The translations under genes were made by a program, and so were the position numbers. DNA of 64,000 nt from Flavobacterium sp. SUN052 (GTDB taxonomy: Bacteria > Bacteroidota > Bacteroidia > Flavobacteriales > Flavobacteriaceae), in contig NZ_JAPQNS010000004.1 of NCBI RefSeq assembly GCF_028867935.1, forward strand, positions 390,080-454,079, written 5' to 3'. The notes beneath the pieces are model-generated. The model was not told the origin of the DNA, made no database searches, and worked only from the letters and a program-made list of their open reading frames with translations. The number at the start of each line of letters is the position of its first letter. Position 1 is the stretch's first letter. Below, one piece after another: positions 52,968 to 62,067 of the stretch.

Positions 52968-55013
52968 ATGACTAACAACCAAACTGACCTCGATCAATTG
53001 AGTATCAACACCATTCGGCTATTGTCAGTCGACATGGTGCAGAAAGCAAATTCTGGGCACCCCGGATTACCACTGGGTGCTGCGCCAATGGCGTATGTGC
53101 TGTTTTCGCGCTTTCTGCGCTTCAACCCACAAGATCCCCATTGGCCCAACCGCGACCGCTTTGTGCTATCGGCAGGGCATGGCTCGGCTTTGTTGTATAG
53201 CCTGCTGCACCTATACGGGTACGATTTGTCGCTTGATGATCTGAAAAATTTCCGGCAAATTCATTCAAAAACGCCCGGTCACCCCGAATCTAATCTGACA
53301 GCGGGGGTTGAGGTAACCACTGGCCCGCTGGGACAAGGCTTTGCCAATGGCCTGGGTATGGCAATGGCCGAAGCATTCCTGGCCGCTCATTACAATCGCG
53401 ACGGACATAGCGTGCAGGATCATTTCACGTATTCGATTGTTAGCGATGGCGATTTAATGGAGGGTATTGCGTCCGAAGCGGCTTCGCTGGCGGGGCACCT
53501 GAAACTCGGCAAGATGATTTACCTCTACGATGATAACCATATTTCGCTTGATGGGCCAACCAGCCTGGCGTTCACTGAAGATCGTTTGGCTCGTTTTGAA
53601 GCCTATGGCTGGCATACGCAGCAGGTAGAGGATGGTAATGATCTGGAGGCAATTGACTCGGCTATCCGGGCTGCTCAGGTTGACCCGCGCCCCTCTATTA
53701 TTGCGGTGAAAACCGTAATTGGCTATGGTAGTCCGCAGCAGGGAACCAGCAAAACGCATGGCTCTCCATTAGGCGACGAAAATCTGCGTAAAGCGAAAGA
53801 ATTCTTTGGTTTCGACCCTGACAAGTCATTCGTGATTCCTGATGGCGTGCGCGAACACCTGGCCAAAGCCGGGCAGCGCGGAGCCGAACTTCAGGCCGAA
53901 TGGGAGAAAGAGTTTGGTGACTATAAGGCAGCCTTTCCCACCGAAGCTGACCAGTTTACCCGCTCGTTTGACGGTGAGTTGCCCGCTGGCTGGGATGCCA
54001 AATTGCCCTCGTTTACACCCGCTGATGGGGCAATGGCAACGCGGCAAGCATCAGGCAAAGTGCTGACAGCTTTGAAAGAAAGCGTACCCTTTTTGTTTGG
54101 TGGCTCAGCTGACCTTGCTTCGTCCAATGATATGCCGACTAAAGGCGAGGTTAGTTTTCAGCCTGGACACTACGAGGAATCTAACATCTGGTTTGGGGTG
54201 CGCGAACACGCAATGGGGGCGGCCCTCAACGGTATGGCCCAACATGGTGGTGTACGGCCCTACGGTGGTACATTTCTCAACTTCTCGGATTACATGCGTG
54301 GAGCCATTCGCCTGACAGCTCTGGCTGAGTCGGGGGCTACATTTGTTTTTACTCATGACAGCATTGGTCTGGGCGAAGATGGCCCTACGCACCAGCCGGT
54401 TGAACAGGTGGTATCGCTCCGTACCATACCCAATATTGTGGTTCTCCGGCCCGCCGATGCCAACGAAACAGCTTGGGCCTGGCGGGTTGCCATGACTAAA
54501 ACAAAGTCGCCTGTGGTGCTGATCTTGTCTCGGCAGAAGCTACCCACTCTCGACCAGGACAAATACGGGTCTGCCCAGGGAGTGGAACGGGGTGCGTATA
54601 TCCTGAGTGAGGCTAAAGGGGGCAAGCCCGAACTGATCCTCATTGCTACCGGATCGGAGGTGTCGCTGGTGATGAAAGCGCAGGATGAACTTGAAAAACA
54701 GGGCATCAAGGCGCGGGTCGTCAGTATGCCTTCGTGGGAATTGTTCGAGCAGCAGGATCAGGCGTATCATCACGAAGTCTTACCGCCATCTATCAGAAAA
54801 CGACTGGCTGTGGAAGCTGGATCACCTATTGGCTGGCATAAATACGTGACCGACGAGGGGACAACCATCAGCATGAATCGGTTCGGTCTGTCAGGTGAGG
54901 GCGAGGCTATTATGGCTTACTTCGGTTTCACCGTTGATAATGTGGTTGAACAGGCGAAAGCTGTGCTGGCTGGTCAGCCAGAAGGCATCGAGAAAAAGGA
55001 AGTCCTTTCCTGA
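52968..55013 (+). CDS. tkt: Transketolase
   Basis: The 681-residue enzyme is full length. It moves two-carbon units between sugar phosphates with thiamine diphosphate, and D-xylulose 5-phosphate from the neighbouring araBAD pathway is a donor. Recognisable parts are [20 protein letters not shown], the ThDP motif [20 protein letters not shown], the pyrimidine-domain loop [19 protein letters not shown], and [17 protein letters not shown]. The gene is tail to tail with a methyltransferase gene, 5 bp apart. Confidence 0.96.
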   Translation: MTNNQTDLDQLSINTIRLLSVDMVQKANSGHPGLPLGAAPMAYVLFSRFLRFNPQDPHWPNRDRFVLSAGHGSALLYSLLHLYGYDLSLDDLKNFRQIHSKTPGHPESNLTAGVEVTTGPLGQGFANGLGMAMAEAFLAAHYNRDGHSVQDHFTYSIVSDGDLMEGIASEAASLAGHLKLGKMIYLYDDNHISLDGPTSLAFTEDRLARFEAYGWHTQQVEDGNDLEAIDSAIRAAQVDPRPSIIAVKTVIGYGSPQQGTSKTHGSPLGDENLRKAKEFFGFDPDKSFVIPDGVREHLAKAGQRGAELQAEWEKEFGDYKAAFPTEADQFTRSFDGELPAGWDAKLPSFTPADGAMATRQASGKVLTALKESVPFLFGGSADLASSNDMPTKGEVSFQPGHYEESNIWFGVREHAMGAALNGMAQHGGVRPYGGTFLNFSDYMRGAIRLTALAESGATFVFTHDSIGLGEDGPTHQPVEQVVSLRTIPNIVVLRPADANETAWAWRVAMTKTKSPVVLILSRQKLPTLDQDKYGSAQGVERGAYILSEAKGGKPELILIATGSEVSLVMKAQDELEKQGIKARVVSMPSWELFEQQDQAYHHEVLPPSIRKRLAVEAGSPIGWHKYVTDEGTTISMNRFGLSGEGEAIMAYFGFTVDNVVEQAKAVLAGQPEGIEKKEVLS

Positions 55014-55018
55014 ACGCT

Positions 55019-55627
55019 CTAACTAGCTTTCCAACCGACAACACCCAGCAATGGGTCATTCCATGCCTGCGTTGTGCCCGTAATGGGTTCAATGCGGGCA
55101 TATTTTTTTGACTGTTCAAAATAACCATGTACCAGTTCCTGGTGCCCGGCATCATCGAGCGACTGCCAGATGGCCACGGCTTTTGTGGGAAACATCCGGT
55201 TCGAAAACGTTACAGCAAACGGTGCTTCCGGCTTCAGAACGCGGCCCACTTCAGCGAACACCGCCACTGGATTGGTCAGATACTGGACAGAAACCGTGCA
55301 GACACACCCATCGAACGTGGCATCGGGGTAGGGGAGAGCCGGGTTTTTATTCAAATTCTGTACGGCAAAATCAGTGAGTTGTGGATTCTGACGCATCTCT
55401 TCTGCATTCATACCCAAACCCGCAACCCGCGCAAACGGTACATCAGTGGGGAGGTGACTCCGCCAGGCGCTCATTAGATCCAGAATGACACCATTTTGGG
55501 GTAATAACTGCTTGTATAGGTTGGTAGTGGCTGCAATAGCTCCATCGTCGATGTGGGTAACTAACCGGGGCTGGACATAGAAATTCTCATCGTCCGATTC
55601 ATCAAATCGTTTAAAATACGGATTCAT
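55019..55627 (-). CDS. Class I SAM-dependent methyltransferase
   Basis: The 202-residue protein has a Rossmann-like methyltransferase core: GVILDLMSAWRSHLP (motif I, with Met-Ser-Ala in place of the usual Gly-rich loop), AGLGMNAEEM, DATFDGCVCTVSVQYL (motif IV region) and LKPEAPFAVTFSNRMFPTKA. The replaced glycines in motif I suggest a divergent member. No substrate can be inferred. It has no neighbour in the same direction and converges on the transketolase gene. Confidence 0.75.
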   Translation of the reverse strand: MNPYFKRFDESDDENFYVQPRLVTHIDDGAIAATTNLYKQLLPQNGVILDLMSAWRSHLPTDVPFARVAGLGMNAEEMRQNPQLTDFAVQNLNKNPALPYPDATFDGCVCTVSVQYLTNPVAVFAEVGRVLKPEAPFAVTFSNRMFPTKAVAIWQSLDDAGHQELVHGYFEQSKKYARIEPITGTTQAWNDPLLGVVGWKAS

Positions 55628-55682
55628 TTTGTTGAGGTTGTTTAACTGCCTGTATAACCCTCCTGTTTACGAACAAAAGCCG

Positions 55683-55690
55683 TAATTTTG
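55683..55690 (+). promoter_or_regulatory. -7 element directly before the cysteine desulfurase start
   Basis: TAATTTTG matches TAnnTTTG and ends 5 nt before the start codon at 55696. Transcription from it would begin at or just after the annotated ATG, giving a leaderless or nearly leaderless mRNA. No -33 element is seen at the proper distance. Confidence 0.4.
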
Positions 55691-55695
55691 CCCTT

Positions 55696-56910
55696 ATGAT
55701 CGCTTCATCGCCCACCCCCGTTTATCTAGACAATGCCGCCACTACCCGGCTCGATCCCGAAGTGCTGGACGCCATGCTGCCACTACTAACCGAGCAGTTT
55801 GGGAATCCTTCATCCATCCATAGTCACGGTCGTAAGGTGCGGTCGGCGATTGAGCGGGCGCGCAAAACGGTGGCCCAATTGCTCAACACCTCACCTGCCG
55901 AGATTTTCTTTACGTCGGGTGGTACCGAGGCTGACAATACAGCCCTCATGGGGAGCATCGAAACGTACGGCATTACCCATGCCATCAGTTCGCCAGTGGA
56001 ACACCATGCGGTGTTGCACACGCTTCAACATGCCGCCAAACGCGGGTTGATTCAGTTGGATCTGGTAAACATCGGGCCAGACGGAACGCTCGATTTAGGG
56101 CATTTGGAAAGCCTGCTGGCCCAAAATAAGAGTGCGCATCCCAATGGCTCGTTGGTTTCACTCATGCACGGTAACAACGAGATTGGGAACCTGCTGCCGT
56201 TGGAGCAGGTAGGAACAATGTGTCGCGAATACAAGGCGGTTTTTCACTCCGATACAGTGCAGACAATGGGCCATTACCGGCATAACCTGCAACAACTACC
56301 CATTGATTTCATTGTGGGGGCCGCTCACAAATTCCACGGCCCCAAAGGTGTTGGATTTCTCTACGCCAATGGCGATACAAAAGTTGGTCGCGGCCCTATT
56401 CACCCGTTTATTCATGGGGGAGCTCAGGAACGCAACCAGCGCGGAGGTACCGAAAATGTGTATGGTATTGTGGGCCTGGCGAAAGCACTGGAGATTGCCT
56501 ACCGCGAAATGGATGCGCACCGCCAGCACATCGAAGGATTAAAACGCCGAATGATAGACCAGCTCCGCGAGCGGTTCGACGCCAATGACATTGGACCGGT
56601 ACAGTTTAATGGAGCCTCGGGTGATGTGGACAACAGCCTGTATACTGTGCTTAACGTGAGCCTTCCCGAATCCGACATCAGCGATATGTTGTTGTTTAAC
56701 CTGGACATTGCCAAAATTTCGGCATCGGGTGGTTCAGCCTGTTCGAGTGGATCCGAGATTGGCTCGCACGTGCTGGCGGCTTTGCCCGGTCTGAATCCCA
56801 ACCGGGGGTACGTCCGGTTCTCCTTTGGTAAATACAATACCGCCGACGAAATCGACTACGCCGTTGAAACGCTGGCGGGCTTGTACCAAAAAGAAGGTGC
56901 GCTGAAATAA
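55696..56910 (+). CDS. Cysteine desulfurase, NifS/IscS type
   Basis: The 404-residue PLP enzyme has the N-terminal VYLDNAATTRLDPEV, the cofactor-binding TSGGTEADNTALMGS, HGNNEIGN, the Schiff-base lysine in GAAHKFHGPKGVGFL and the sulfur-accepting cysteine in SGGSACSSGSEIGSH. It takes sulfur from cysteine for iron-sulfur cluster or thiolation pathways. No iscU or suf genes are adjacent. The promoter element lies so close that the mRNA may be leaderless, or the true start may be one of the next in-frame codons. Confidence 0.93.
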   Translation: MIASSPTPVYLDNAATTRLDPEVLDAMLPLLTEQFGNPSSIHSHGRKVRSAIERARKTVAQLLNTSPAEIFFTSGGTEADNTALMGSIETYGITHAISSPVEHHAVLHTLQHAAKRGLIQLDLVNIGPDGTLDLGHLESLLAQNKSAHPNGSLVSLMHGNNEIGNLLPLEQVGTMCREYKAVFHSDTVQTMGHYRHNLQQLPIDFIVGAAHKFHGPKGVGFLYANGDTKVGRGPIHPFIHGGAQERNQRGGTENVYGIVGLAKALEIAYREMDAHRQHIEGLKRRMIDQLRERFDANDIGPVQFNGASGDVDNSLYTVLNVSLPESDISDMLLFNLDIAKISASGGSACSSGSEIGSHVLAALPGLNPNRGYVRFSFGKYNTADEIDYAVETLAGLYQKEGALK

Positions 56911-56918
56911 AAGGATAC

Positions 56919-56950
56919 TGGCGTGGGCAGTGTTCCCACTGCCCACGCCA
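56919..56950. terminator. Bidirectional hairpin between convergent genes
   Basis: A perfect 14-bp GC-rich stem (TGGCGTGGGCAGTG with CACTGCCCACGCCA) has a TTCC tetraloop. It lies 8 bp after the cysteine desulfurase stop and 5 bp before the end of the minus-strand gene. There is no T-run on either side. Confidence 0.65.
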
Positions 56951-56955
56951 ACGAA

Positions 56956-57294
56956 TTACTGATACTGAGCTATAATGTCTTTTTCGTAGCCAAGATCAGC
57001 AATAGCGCAGCCATCAGCCTTGATCAACAAAATGCCGAACTTGTCGGACGAACAGGAACCTAATTGTTCTCCTGTCTTAGTGTACCGAACAGCTTTCAGG
57101 TTGGTAATTTCTTTCTTGTCGTTTCGGCTGAGGACAATGATAGCCACTTTAGTGCCGTACTGCTTGAAAACCTGCTTCTCAATTTCTTTGATCTGGCGAT
57201 CAGAAGTTGTGCGTAGTACTTTGATGGGCGCTTGGGCAAAACTGGATAAACAAATAGCGACAAAGAGCGCCAGTAGCAGTGTAAATTGTTTCAT
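56956..57294 (-). CDS. Exported protein of unknown function
   Basis: A 112-residue protein with a clean signal peptide (MKQFTLLLALFVAICLSSFA). The mature part is alpha/beta with two cysteines separated by about 18 residues (GSCSSDKFG and ADGCAIADLGYE) that could form a disulfide. No domain is recognised. It stands alone between the cysteine desulfurase hairpin and a DUF3592 gene. Confidence 0.6.
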   Translation of the reverse strand: MKQFTLLLALFVAICLSSFAQAPIKVLRTTSDRQIKEIEKQVFKQYGTKVAIIVLSRNDKKEITNLKAVRYTKTGEQLGSCSSDKFGILLIKADGCAIADLGYEKDIIAQYQ

Positions 57295-57423
57295 GATGTG
57301 AACTGTTTAGGGCCAGGTAAGTGCCTGACCTTTGCAAACTAACGCAAAAAAGAGTTTGTCCGTATTTCACAAAAGAAAACAATTGGTGACCCGTCAACAT
57401 CGCGCTCATGTCTAAGTGCTTTG

Positions 57424-57885
57424 CTAGCTATGAAGCCATTCCTGGAAGGCCCCGACAGAAATGACCGCTATCGACAATACGCCAAAAGCCATTAGTACAA
57501 TACCAATAACTCCGCGTACTTGCCAGCTCAAACGCGACCCCGGAAGCGTTTCGTCCAGATCATCAGGTACGTATGTCAGTTGCGTGGTTTTGCCTTCGCT
57601 AACCTGATACCAATGTTTGGATCGTAGGCTAACCTCTACTTCCTGAAGCAGACCTGTCGGGTCCTGAAAGACACAGCGGATATAGTAGTTTTCTAGCTGC
57701 CCCAGTAAATCCTGGTCCACTTTTCTGAATTTTTCCTTCACAATAGCCGTAACCGTGCGCCCGTTGTTGCGCAGCTCGCGGCCTTCGTACCAAAGATACC
57801 AGCCGATAAGGATGAAGATAGCGCCCAGGAATAGACCACCGAAGGCGATGAGTAATGGTAGAAAGGTAGAGGATGTACTGGTCAT
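57424..57885 (-). CDS. DUF3592-like membrane protein
   Basis: The 153-residue protein has one helix near the N-terminus (LLIAFGGLFLGAIFILIGWY) and one near the C-terminus (VIGIVLMAFGVLSIAVISVG). They enclose a beta-rich domain with the DUF3592 pattern RTVTAIVKEKFRKV and YYIRCVFQDPTG. The family has no established function. The gene is monocistronic as far as can be seen. Confidence 0.7.
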   Translation of the reverse strand: MTSTSSTFLPLLIAFGGLFLGAIFILIGWYLWYEGRELRNNGRTVTAIVKEKFRKVDQDLLGQLENYYIRCVFQDPTGLLQEVEVSLRSKHWYQVSEGKTTQLTYVPDDLDETLPGSRLSWQVRGVIGIVLMAFGVLSIAVISVGAFQEWLHS

Positions 57886-58053
57886 AATGTTGGGTCGTTC
57901 TGTAAACGAATATACTGTCTATGAAGCCAGTGGGATACCCAGAGTTGATAACTGGTGGAATAGGGGAAATAATAGGTTGAAAGAGAACGATAACTGGCCG
58001 ATCCAATACCGGCCCCAGTTAATTCCCTATAAACAATAGGACGTTGCGTTCAC

Positions 58054-58617
58054 TCAGTCGACAATAAGCCGAGGGCCAACAACTTTCATGTCGTGAGCGG
58101 CAAAGATTTTGGCTACTTCTTCCTGGGTTGGTTCTTTTTCTAAAGCCGCCATGGTGACAAAAAACTCTTCCAATTTACCTGCTGGCTGAAGAATCACCGT
58201 TGTGCGGGCTTTCTCGCTGACTTGCGTCCAGGCATGGGGCACATTACGAGGCAGAAAAATGCTATCTCCTGCTTTTAATTTATGAATATCGTCGCCCACC
58301 TTGAAATGGTACTCGCCTTCCAGAATCTGAAATATTTCATCCTGATTGGGATGCACGTGTAGGGGCGTTCCCCGCTTCGGTGACAAACCTGTCTGCTCAA
58401 AAATGGCTAAATCGCCGTTCGTGTCCTTGCCCGACACTTTTACATCCAGTTGATTCGAATTAACGCCTTTCAGGCGGATATGGCCATGATAACGTCCTTC
58501 GCCAGCACTGGCTTTGAAGCCTTTACCGGGTTGAAGCATCTTTTTTAACGTCGTAAACGAAAAGGAAGTTGTTGCTACCAGGCCTGCGATGGCTGTCAAA
58601 AATCGGTTTCTGTTCAT
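58054..58617 (-). CDS. Exported cupin domain protein
   Basis: The 187-residue protein has an N-terminal export signal (NRFLTAIAGLVATTSFSFTT, with only one Arg, so not a clear Tat motif) and a single cupin barrel. Metal-binding motif 1 is PLHVHPNQDEIFQILEGEY, and motif 2 is LPRNVPHAWTQVSE. A short helical tail follows (LEKEPTQEEVAKIFAAHDM). Such small cupins bind ligands or act as dioxygenases or isomerases; the substrate is unknown. Confidence 0.8.
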   Translation of the reverse strand: MNRNRFLTAIAGLVATTSFSFTTLKKMLQPGKGFKASAGEGRYHGHIRLKGVNSNQLDVKVSGKDTNGDLAIFEQTGLSPKRGTPLHVHPNQDEIFQILEGEYHFKVGDDIHKLKAGDSIFLPRNVPHAWTQVSEKARTTVILQPAGKLEEFFVTMAALEKEPTQEEVAKIFAAHDMKVVGPRLIVD

Positions 58618-58639
58618 GGCTATACGAGCTTGTGAATAT

Positions 58640-58678
58640 GTAATGAGCTAGTTAAGTTTTTATTAACTAGCTCATTAC
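58640..58678. repeat. 16-bp perfect inverted repeat
   Basis: GTAATGAGCTAGTTAA (58640-58655) and TTAACTAGCTCATTAC (58663-58678) form a perfect stem with loop GTTTTTA. It lies between the lepB stop and the cupin start on the minus strand and is AT-rich at the loop, so it may be the lepB terminator or a leader element of the cupin gene. Confidence 0.7.
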
Positions 58679-58786
58679 GAACATGAAACGACTAATAACG
58701 CACACGTTTAAGCAGTAACTTCTTATTCTTTAGGCAACGGTAAACTCTTTCTTTTAATGCTTATACATCGTCCGTATGATAACCTA

Positions 58787-59956
58787 TCACTCAATCACCC
58801 GAAATAACCGGCTCCAGCGGATTTTGTGCCACACGTCAGCAGGAACAGGGTCAAGTGACATCCAGACAAACACCGCTTTACCAACAATGTGGTCTTCGGG
58901 TACAAAGCCCCAATAGCGTGAATCTTCGGAGTTGTGGCGGTTGTCGCCCATCATAAAGTAGTAGTCTTGCTTGAAGGTATAACTCGTGATCGGCTTCCCG
59001 TCGATTTGAACACTGGTGGGGGTTAACACTACGTTTTTGTTGTCTTCATACCGCTCGATAACCGGCCCATACACGGCAATCGTCTGCGGATTCAGACTAA
59101 CCGTAACGCCTTTTTTGGGAATTGTCAGTGGGCCATAATTGTCCTGATTCCAGGTGTGTGCTGATCCACCGTAAATGCCGGGTCCAGCTTGAGCGGGCGG
59201 TTCGGCAATGGGTTCAATGCCCTTAACCCAATCGAACGCCTTGAATTTTTGCAGGGTTTCCTGCATCATATTCACCCGGTAACCGGATAGGGTAGAGGTT
59301 TTGGTAACCTCATCATACGTCTCCACCGACTGCCAGTTAATGAATGGACCTTCGGCCGATTTGAAATCGTTGACAATATCGTATCGCCGGAAAAACCGGT
59401 CGTCGAGCACCTCAGTGGTTTTTACATAATAAAACGTTTCGGAGCGGGGCGGCACGGGGAACGCCTTGCCGTTTACGAAGACTTTTTCCTGCCGGATTTC
59501 CAGCACATCGCCGGGAATGCCAATGCACCGCTTAATGAAATTGGTTTTCAGATCGGTGGGGTAAGCTGGTTCGCCCTCTTTTTTGGGCGGATAATTAAAC
59601 ACAACGACATCGCCGTTTTTCACCTTCGTGAAACCAGGAAGCCGGTAAATAGGCAGTTGTATCACCGAGCTGAAAGAGGGGATTTCGGTGCCCCAGATTT
59701 TCTGGTGCGTCAGCGGTACTTGCAGGGGCGTTTTTGGGGTACGAATGCCGTAGTGAAGTTTGCTCACGAATAGAAAATCACCCACCATCAGGCTGTTTTC
59801 CATCGAAGGCGTCGGAATGGCGTAGGCTTCAAACGTGAAAAACCGAATCAGTGTGGCGGCTATCACCGCGAACAAAACCGAATCGAACCACTCCCGTATG
59901 GGTGACTTTTTAGGCTGGGCTGGCTTTCCAGAAGCCGTTTCTTTCTTATTGATCAT
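58787..59956 (-). CDS. lepB: Signal peptidase I
   Basis: The 389-residue protease is the long form found in Bacteroidota. One N-terminal membrane helix (about 25-45) leads into the catalytic Ser motif AIPTPSMENSLMVGDFLFV. The Lys motif is TNFIKRCIGIPGDVLEI, and the C-terminal box is MGDNRHNSEDSRYWGFVPE. About 130 extra residues lie between the Lys motif and the last box. It removes signal peptides from exported proteins. A 12-bp inverted repeat with a 42-nt loop ends 3 nt before its start codon. Confidence 0.95.
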   Translation of the reverse strand: MINKKETASGKPAQPKKSPIREWFDSVLFAVIAATLIRFFTFEAYAIPTPSMENSLMVGDFLFVSKLHYGIRTPKTPLQVPLTHQKIWGTEIPSFSSVIQLPIYRLPGFTKVKNGDVVVFNYPPKKEGEPAYPTDLKTNFIKRCIGIPGDVLEIRQEKVFVNGKAFPVPPRSETFYYVKTTEVLDDRFFRRYDIVNDFKSAEGPFINWQSVETYDEVTKTSTLSGYRVNMMQETLQKFKAFDWVKGIEPIAEPPAQAGPGIYGGSAHTWNQDNYGPLTIPKKGVTVSLNPQTIAVYGPVIERYEDNKNVVLTPTSVQIDGKPITSYTFKQDYYFMMGDNRHNSEDSRYWGFVPEDHIVGKAVFVWMSLDPVPADVWHKIRWSRLFRVIE

Positions 59957-59959
59957 GAC

Positions 59960-60025
59960 TGAGTTGCCTTTCTAATGACTAAACGAAGGGGTAATAACTC
60001 GGCTAGTTGATAAAAAGGCAACTCA
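59960..60025. repeat. Inverted repeat in the lepB leader
   Basis: TGAGTTGCCTTT (59960-59971) and AAAGGCAACTCA (60014-60025) are perfect 12-bp complements separated by 42 nt. On the minus strand the second arm reached by RNA polymerase ends 3 nt before the lepB start codon, so the ribosome-docking region would be base-paired. Confidence 0.6.
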
Positions 60026-60044
60026 TTCTACAGGAGTGGTATTA

Positions 60045-60063
60045 TAGGTTGTTGAGAAACCTA
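60045..60063 (-). terminator. Weak hairpin after the YceI gene
   Basis: TAGGTT-GTTGAGA-AACCTA forms a 6-bp stem 25 bp beyond the YceI stop codon. No T-run follows, so termination strength is doubtful. Confidence 0.25.
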
Positions 60064-60087
60064 CATCAGTTCGATCCTCAATGACTA

Positions 60088-60651
60088 TCAGGGAGCCGAT
60101 TGTTTTCTTACGTAAGGGTTGAAAACGTATTTTGATTTTACAGAAATCACCTCAGCAACTTTGGCGAATACAAGTTGAGGGACTTCAATTTTATGATCAG
60201 TTAGCTTTACGTCGAAGTTGTTTGATAACGTAATTTTCTGATTATCAACAGTAAGGTTTCCTTTTAATTCTCGTGACTGTGATACACCATGAATTGTCAG
60301 TTGGCCCTTTGCTGTAACAGCGTACGTTCCATTCTTTGTGTAGTCAATCGGTTCAAGAATTTTTCCTTTGAAGACACTGGTGGGGTACTTTTCCGATTCA
60401 ACATAATTTTCATTGAAGTGCTCCTGCATCAGTTTATTTGAGAAATCAAAGGCCATCATTTTTATACCCACCGCTATTTCATTCGTGGCCGTATTCAGCA
60501 CGGCTCCTACTGATTTATTAATAGCTGAAATGTTTTCAACGGGCGTTTCTGAAAAGAAACTGGTTTCTCCCGTTTGGGTAGAGAAAAGTTGCCCGTAAGA
60601 AGGTATTGATAGTATGCTGTACACCATCAATAAGAAGCTGAATTTTTTCAT
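60088..60651 (-). CDS. YceI family lipocalin-like protein
   Basis: The 187-residue protein has a signal peptide (MKKFSFLLMVYSILSIPSYG). The YceI fold is an extended beta-barrel lipocalin that holds isoprenoids such as quinone tails. Its typical segments are QTGETSFFSETPVENISAIN and GQLTIHGVSQSRELKGNLTV. It is the last gene of a four-gene minus-strand cluster with a DUF5777 beta-barrel protein, a Rieske protein and a heme-binding lipoprotein. A quinone-related role in that chain is inferred from the company it keeps. Confidence 0.85.
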   Translation of the reverse strand: MKKFSFLLMVYSILSIPSYGQLFSTQTGETSFFSETPVENISAINKSVGAVLNTATNEIAVGIKMMAFDFSNKLMQEHFNENYVESEKYPTSVFKGKILEPIDYTKNGTYAVTAKGQLTIHGVSQSRELKGNLTVDNQKITLSNNFDVKLTDHKIEVPQLVFAKVAEVISVKSKYVFNPYVRKQSAP

Positions 60652-60683
60652 GATAAAACTGTTTTAGTAAAGCAATGATCTTT

Positions 60684-61592
60684 CTACTGTTGTGGTTTTT
60701 TGGACTTTTTATCCAGGCTAAAACTTCTGGACATATTGAAGCCATAGAAAATGCCCCCATCGCTCCAGAGCTTTGTTGTTTGAGCAATAAACTGCCGTTC
60801 TATCATTCCCCTGGAATTTGTAAAGTGAAGTTGAAAAACATGGCCGCCTGTTTCAATGTCAAAGCCTAGTGCTAAAGAATTATGATAGGGACTGGCGCCA
60901 GACCGATTGAAATTGCTGTAATAGTATTCACCTGTGATACTAAGCCGTTTTGTTATTTTTACCCGGCCTCCAACTCCTAAAGAGACAAAATCGTTAGATA
61001 CATCAGGTGTTTCAGATTTGTTGAAATGAAGCACCGTAGGCATGAGTTGGAGAGAAATATTTTCACTGAATTTTCTGGCCAGTAAGAATTGCCCTGTGTA
61101 AGTCATGCGGTCATAATTATTATCATAATGCATAACCGTTCCTGATTCCATAGCTGTCCCCGTTATTACAGTACTTATAGCATTGCTGCCATAAACTGTA
61201 AGCGTTACAGGCATTCTATTCGATTGACGTAAAAGTTTATATTTTGCGTAAAAATCGTACACTTTTTCCTGAGAACTTCGACCAATACCAACCGTTAATT
61301 TATCAGTAATTCCATACTCTAAACCAAGACGAATACGAGCTTCATCGAGGCCGAAAAAATTATTGATGAATCCAGAGTTTAGCGCGCCAAACCGATGAGA
61401 AATCCAAAAATTCAACTGGTTTTTACCAACTGTTTCGATGGTTTGACCGTTGATTAACCGCGTACTTTTGAACGTAGCTGATTTGTAATCGATTTTACTC
61501 TTACTTTCCTCATTAAGGATATTCATTAGGTCATCCTGAGCAATTGCTGGCACTGACAGGGCGACTAATAAAAAAACTAAAAAATGCCTCAT
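60684..61592 (-). CDS. DUF5777-type outer-membrane beta-barrel protein
   Basis: The 302-residue protein has a signal peptide (to about residue 18, PAIAQ). The rest shows alternating amphipathic strands with aromatic residues, as in outer-membrane barrels (NFWISHRFGALNSGFINNFF, ITGEYYYSNFNRSGASPYHN, HVFQLHFTNSRGMIERQFIA). I match it to the DUF5777 family from these segments. Such genes commonly stand beside YceI and cytochrome or Rieske genes in this phylum. Function is unknown; it could be a pore or a scaffold for electron carriers. Codon use here is more AT-rich than in the central part of the window. Confidence 0.7.
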   Translation of the reverse strand: MRHFLVFLLVALSVPAIAQDDLMNILNEESKSKIDYKSATFKSTRLINGQTIETVGKNQLNFWISHRFGALNSGFINNFFGLDEARIRLGLEYGITDKLTVGIGRSSQEKVYDFYAKYKLLRQSNRMPVTLTVYGSNAISTVITGTAMESGTVMHYDNNYDRMTYTGQFLLARKFSENISLQLMPTVLHFNKSETPDVSNDFVSLGVGGRVKITKRLSITGEYYYSNFNRSGASPYHNSLALGFDIETGGHVFQLHFTNSRGMIERQFIAQTTKLWSDGGIFYGFNMSRSFSLDKKSKKPQQ

Positions 61593-61609
61593 AATATAGG
61601 TCAGATGGT

Positions 61610-62059
61610 TTATCGGGTAATGGTCAGAACATTACCACTTTGTGTGACTTTATAGGTTGTTAATGGCCTTGATGCTACAGAAAGGGCTTTTCCTGCGTTA
61701 TCAAACGTAGCTCCGTGAGCTGAACACATAAACTTGTTGGTAGCATATGAAATCTGCTTTTGCCCTTCGTGCGTGCATACAAGCGTTACGGCTACATAGC
61801 CATTGTCACTTGTATTTGCAATGACAATTCCATTGGTAGCATCGACAAAAAAGCCTCCTTTATTCATCAATTTGGCTAAATCTGGTTTACTCATGTCGTA
61901 GGTCAAAGGACCCGTAGTTGCCGGAGTAAGGTCGCCTTCGTTTGTACAAGAAGACATAGTAATACCGCAGTAAACCGCTATTAAACTTGCTCCAGAGAAG
62001 CCAATTCTTTTTAGGAAATTAAGCCGATTTATTTTTGCTGTCTGATCTTCTGTATTCAT
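61610..62059 (-). CDS. Rieske [2Fe-2S] protein, membrane- or lipid-anchored
   Basis: The 149-residue protein has one hydrophobic N-terminal segment (about 20-36) followed by SSC-TN, a possible lipobox at Cys38. The Rieske cluster ligands are Cys95 and His97 (VCTHEG) and Cys112 and His115 (MCSAHGATF). It lacks the disulfide cysteines of the high-potential bc1-type Rieske proteins, so a lower potential is expected. It lies 17 bp upstream of the beta-barrel gene and 8 bp after the heme lipoprotein gene, in one transcript. Confidence 0.88.
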   Translation of the reverse strand: MNTEDQTAKINRLNFLKRIGFSGASLIAVYCGITMSSCTNEGDLTPATTGPLTYDMSKPDLAKLMNKGGFFVDATNGIVIANTSDNGYVAVTLVCTHEGQKQISYATNKFMCSAHGATFDNAGKALSVASRPLTTYKVTQSGNVLTITR

Positions 62060-62067
62060 AGCCTGTT

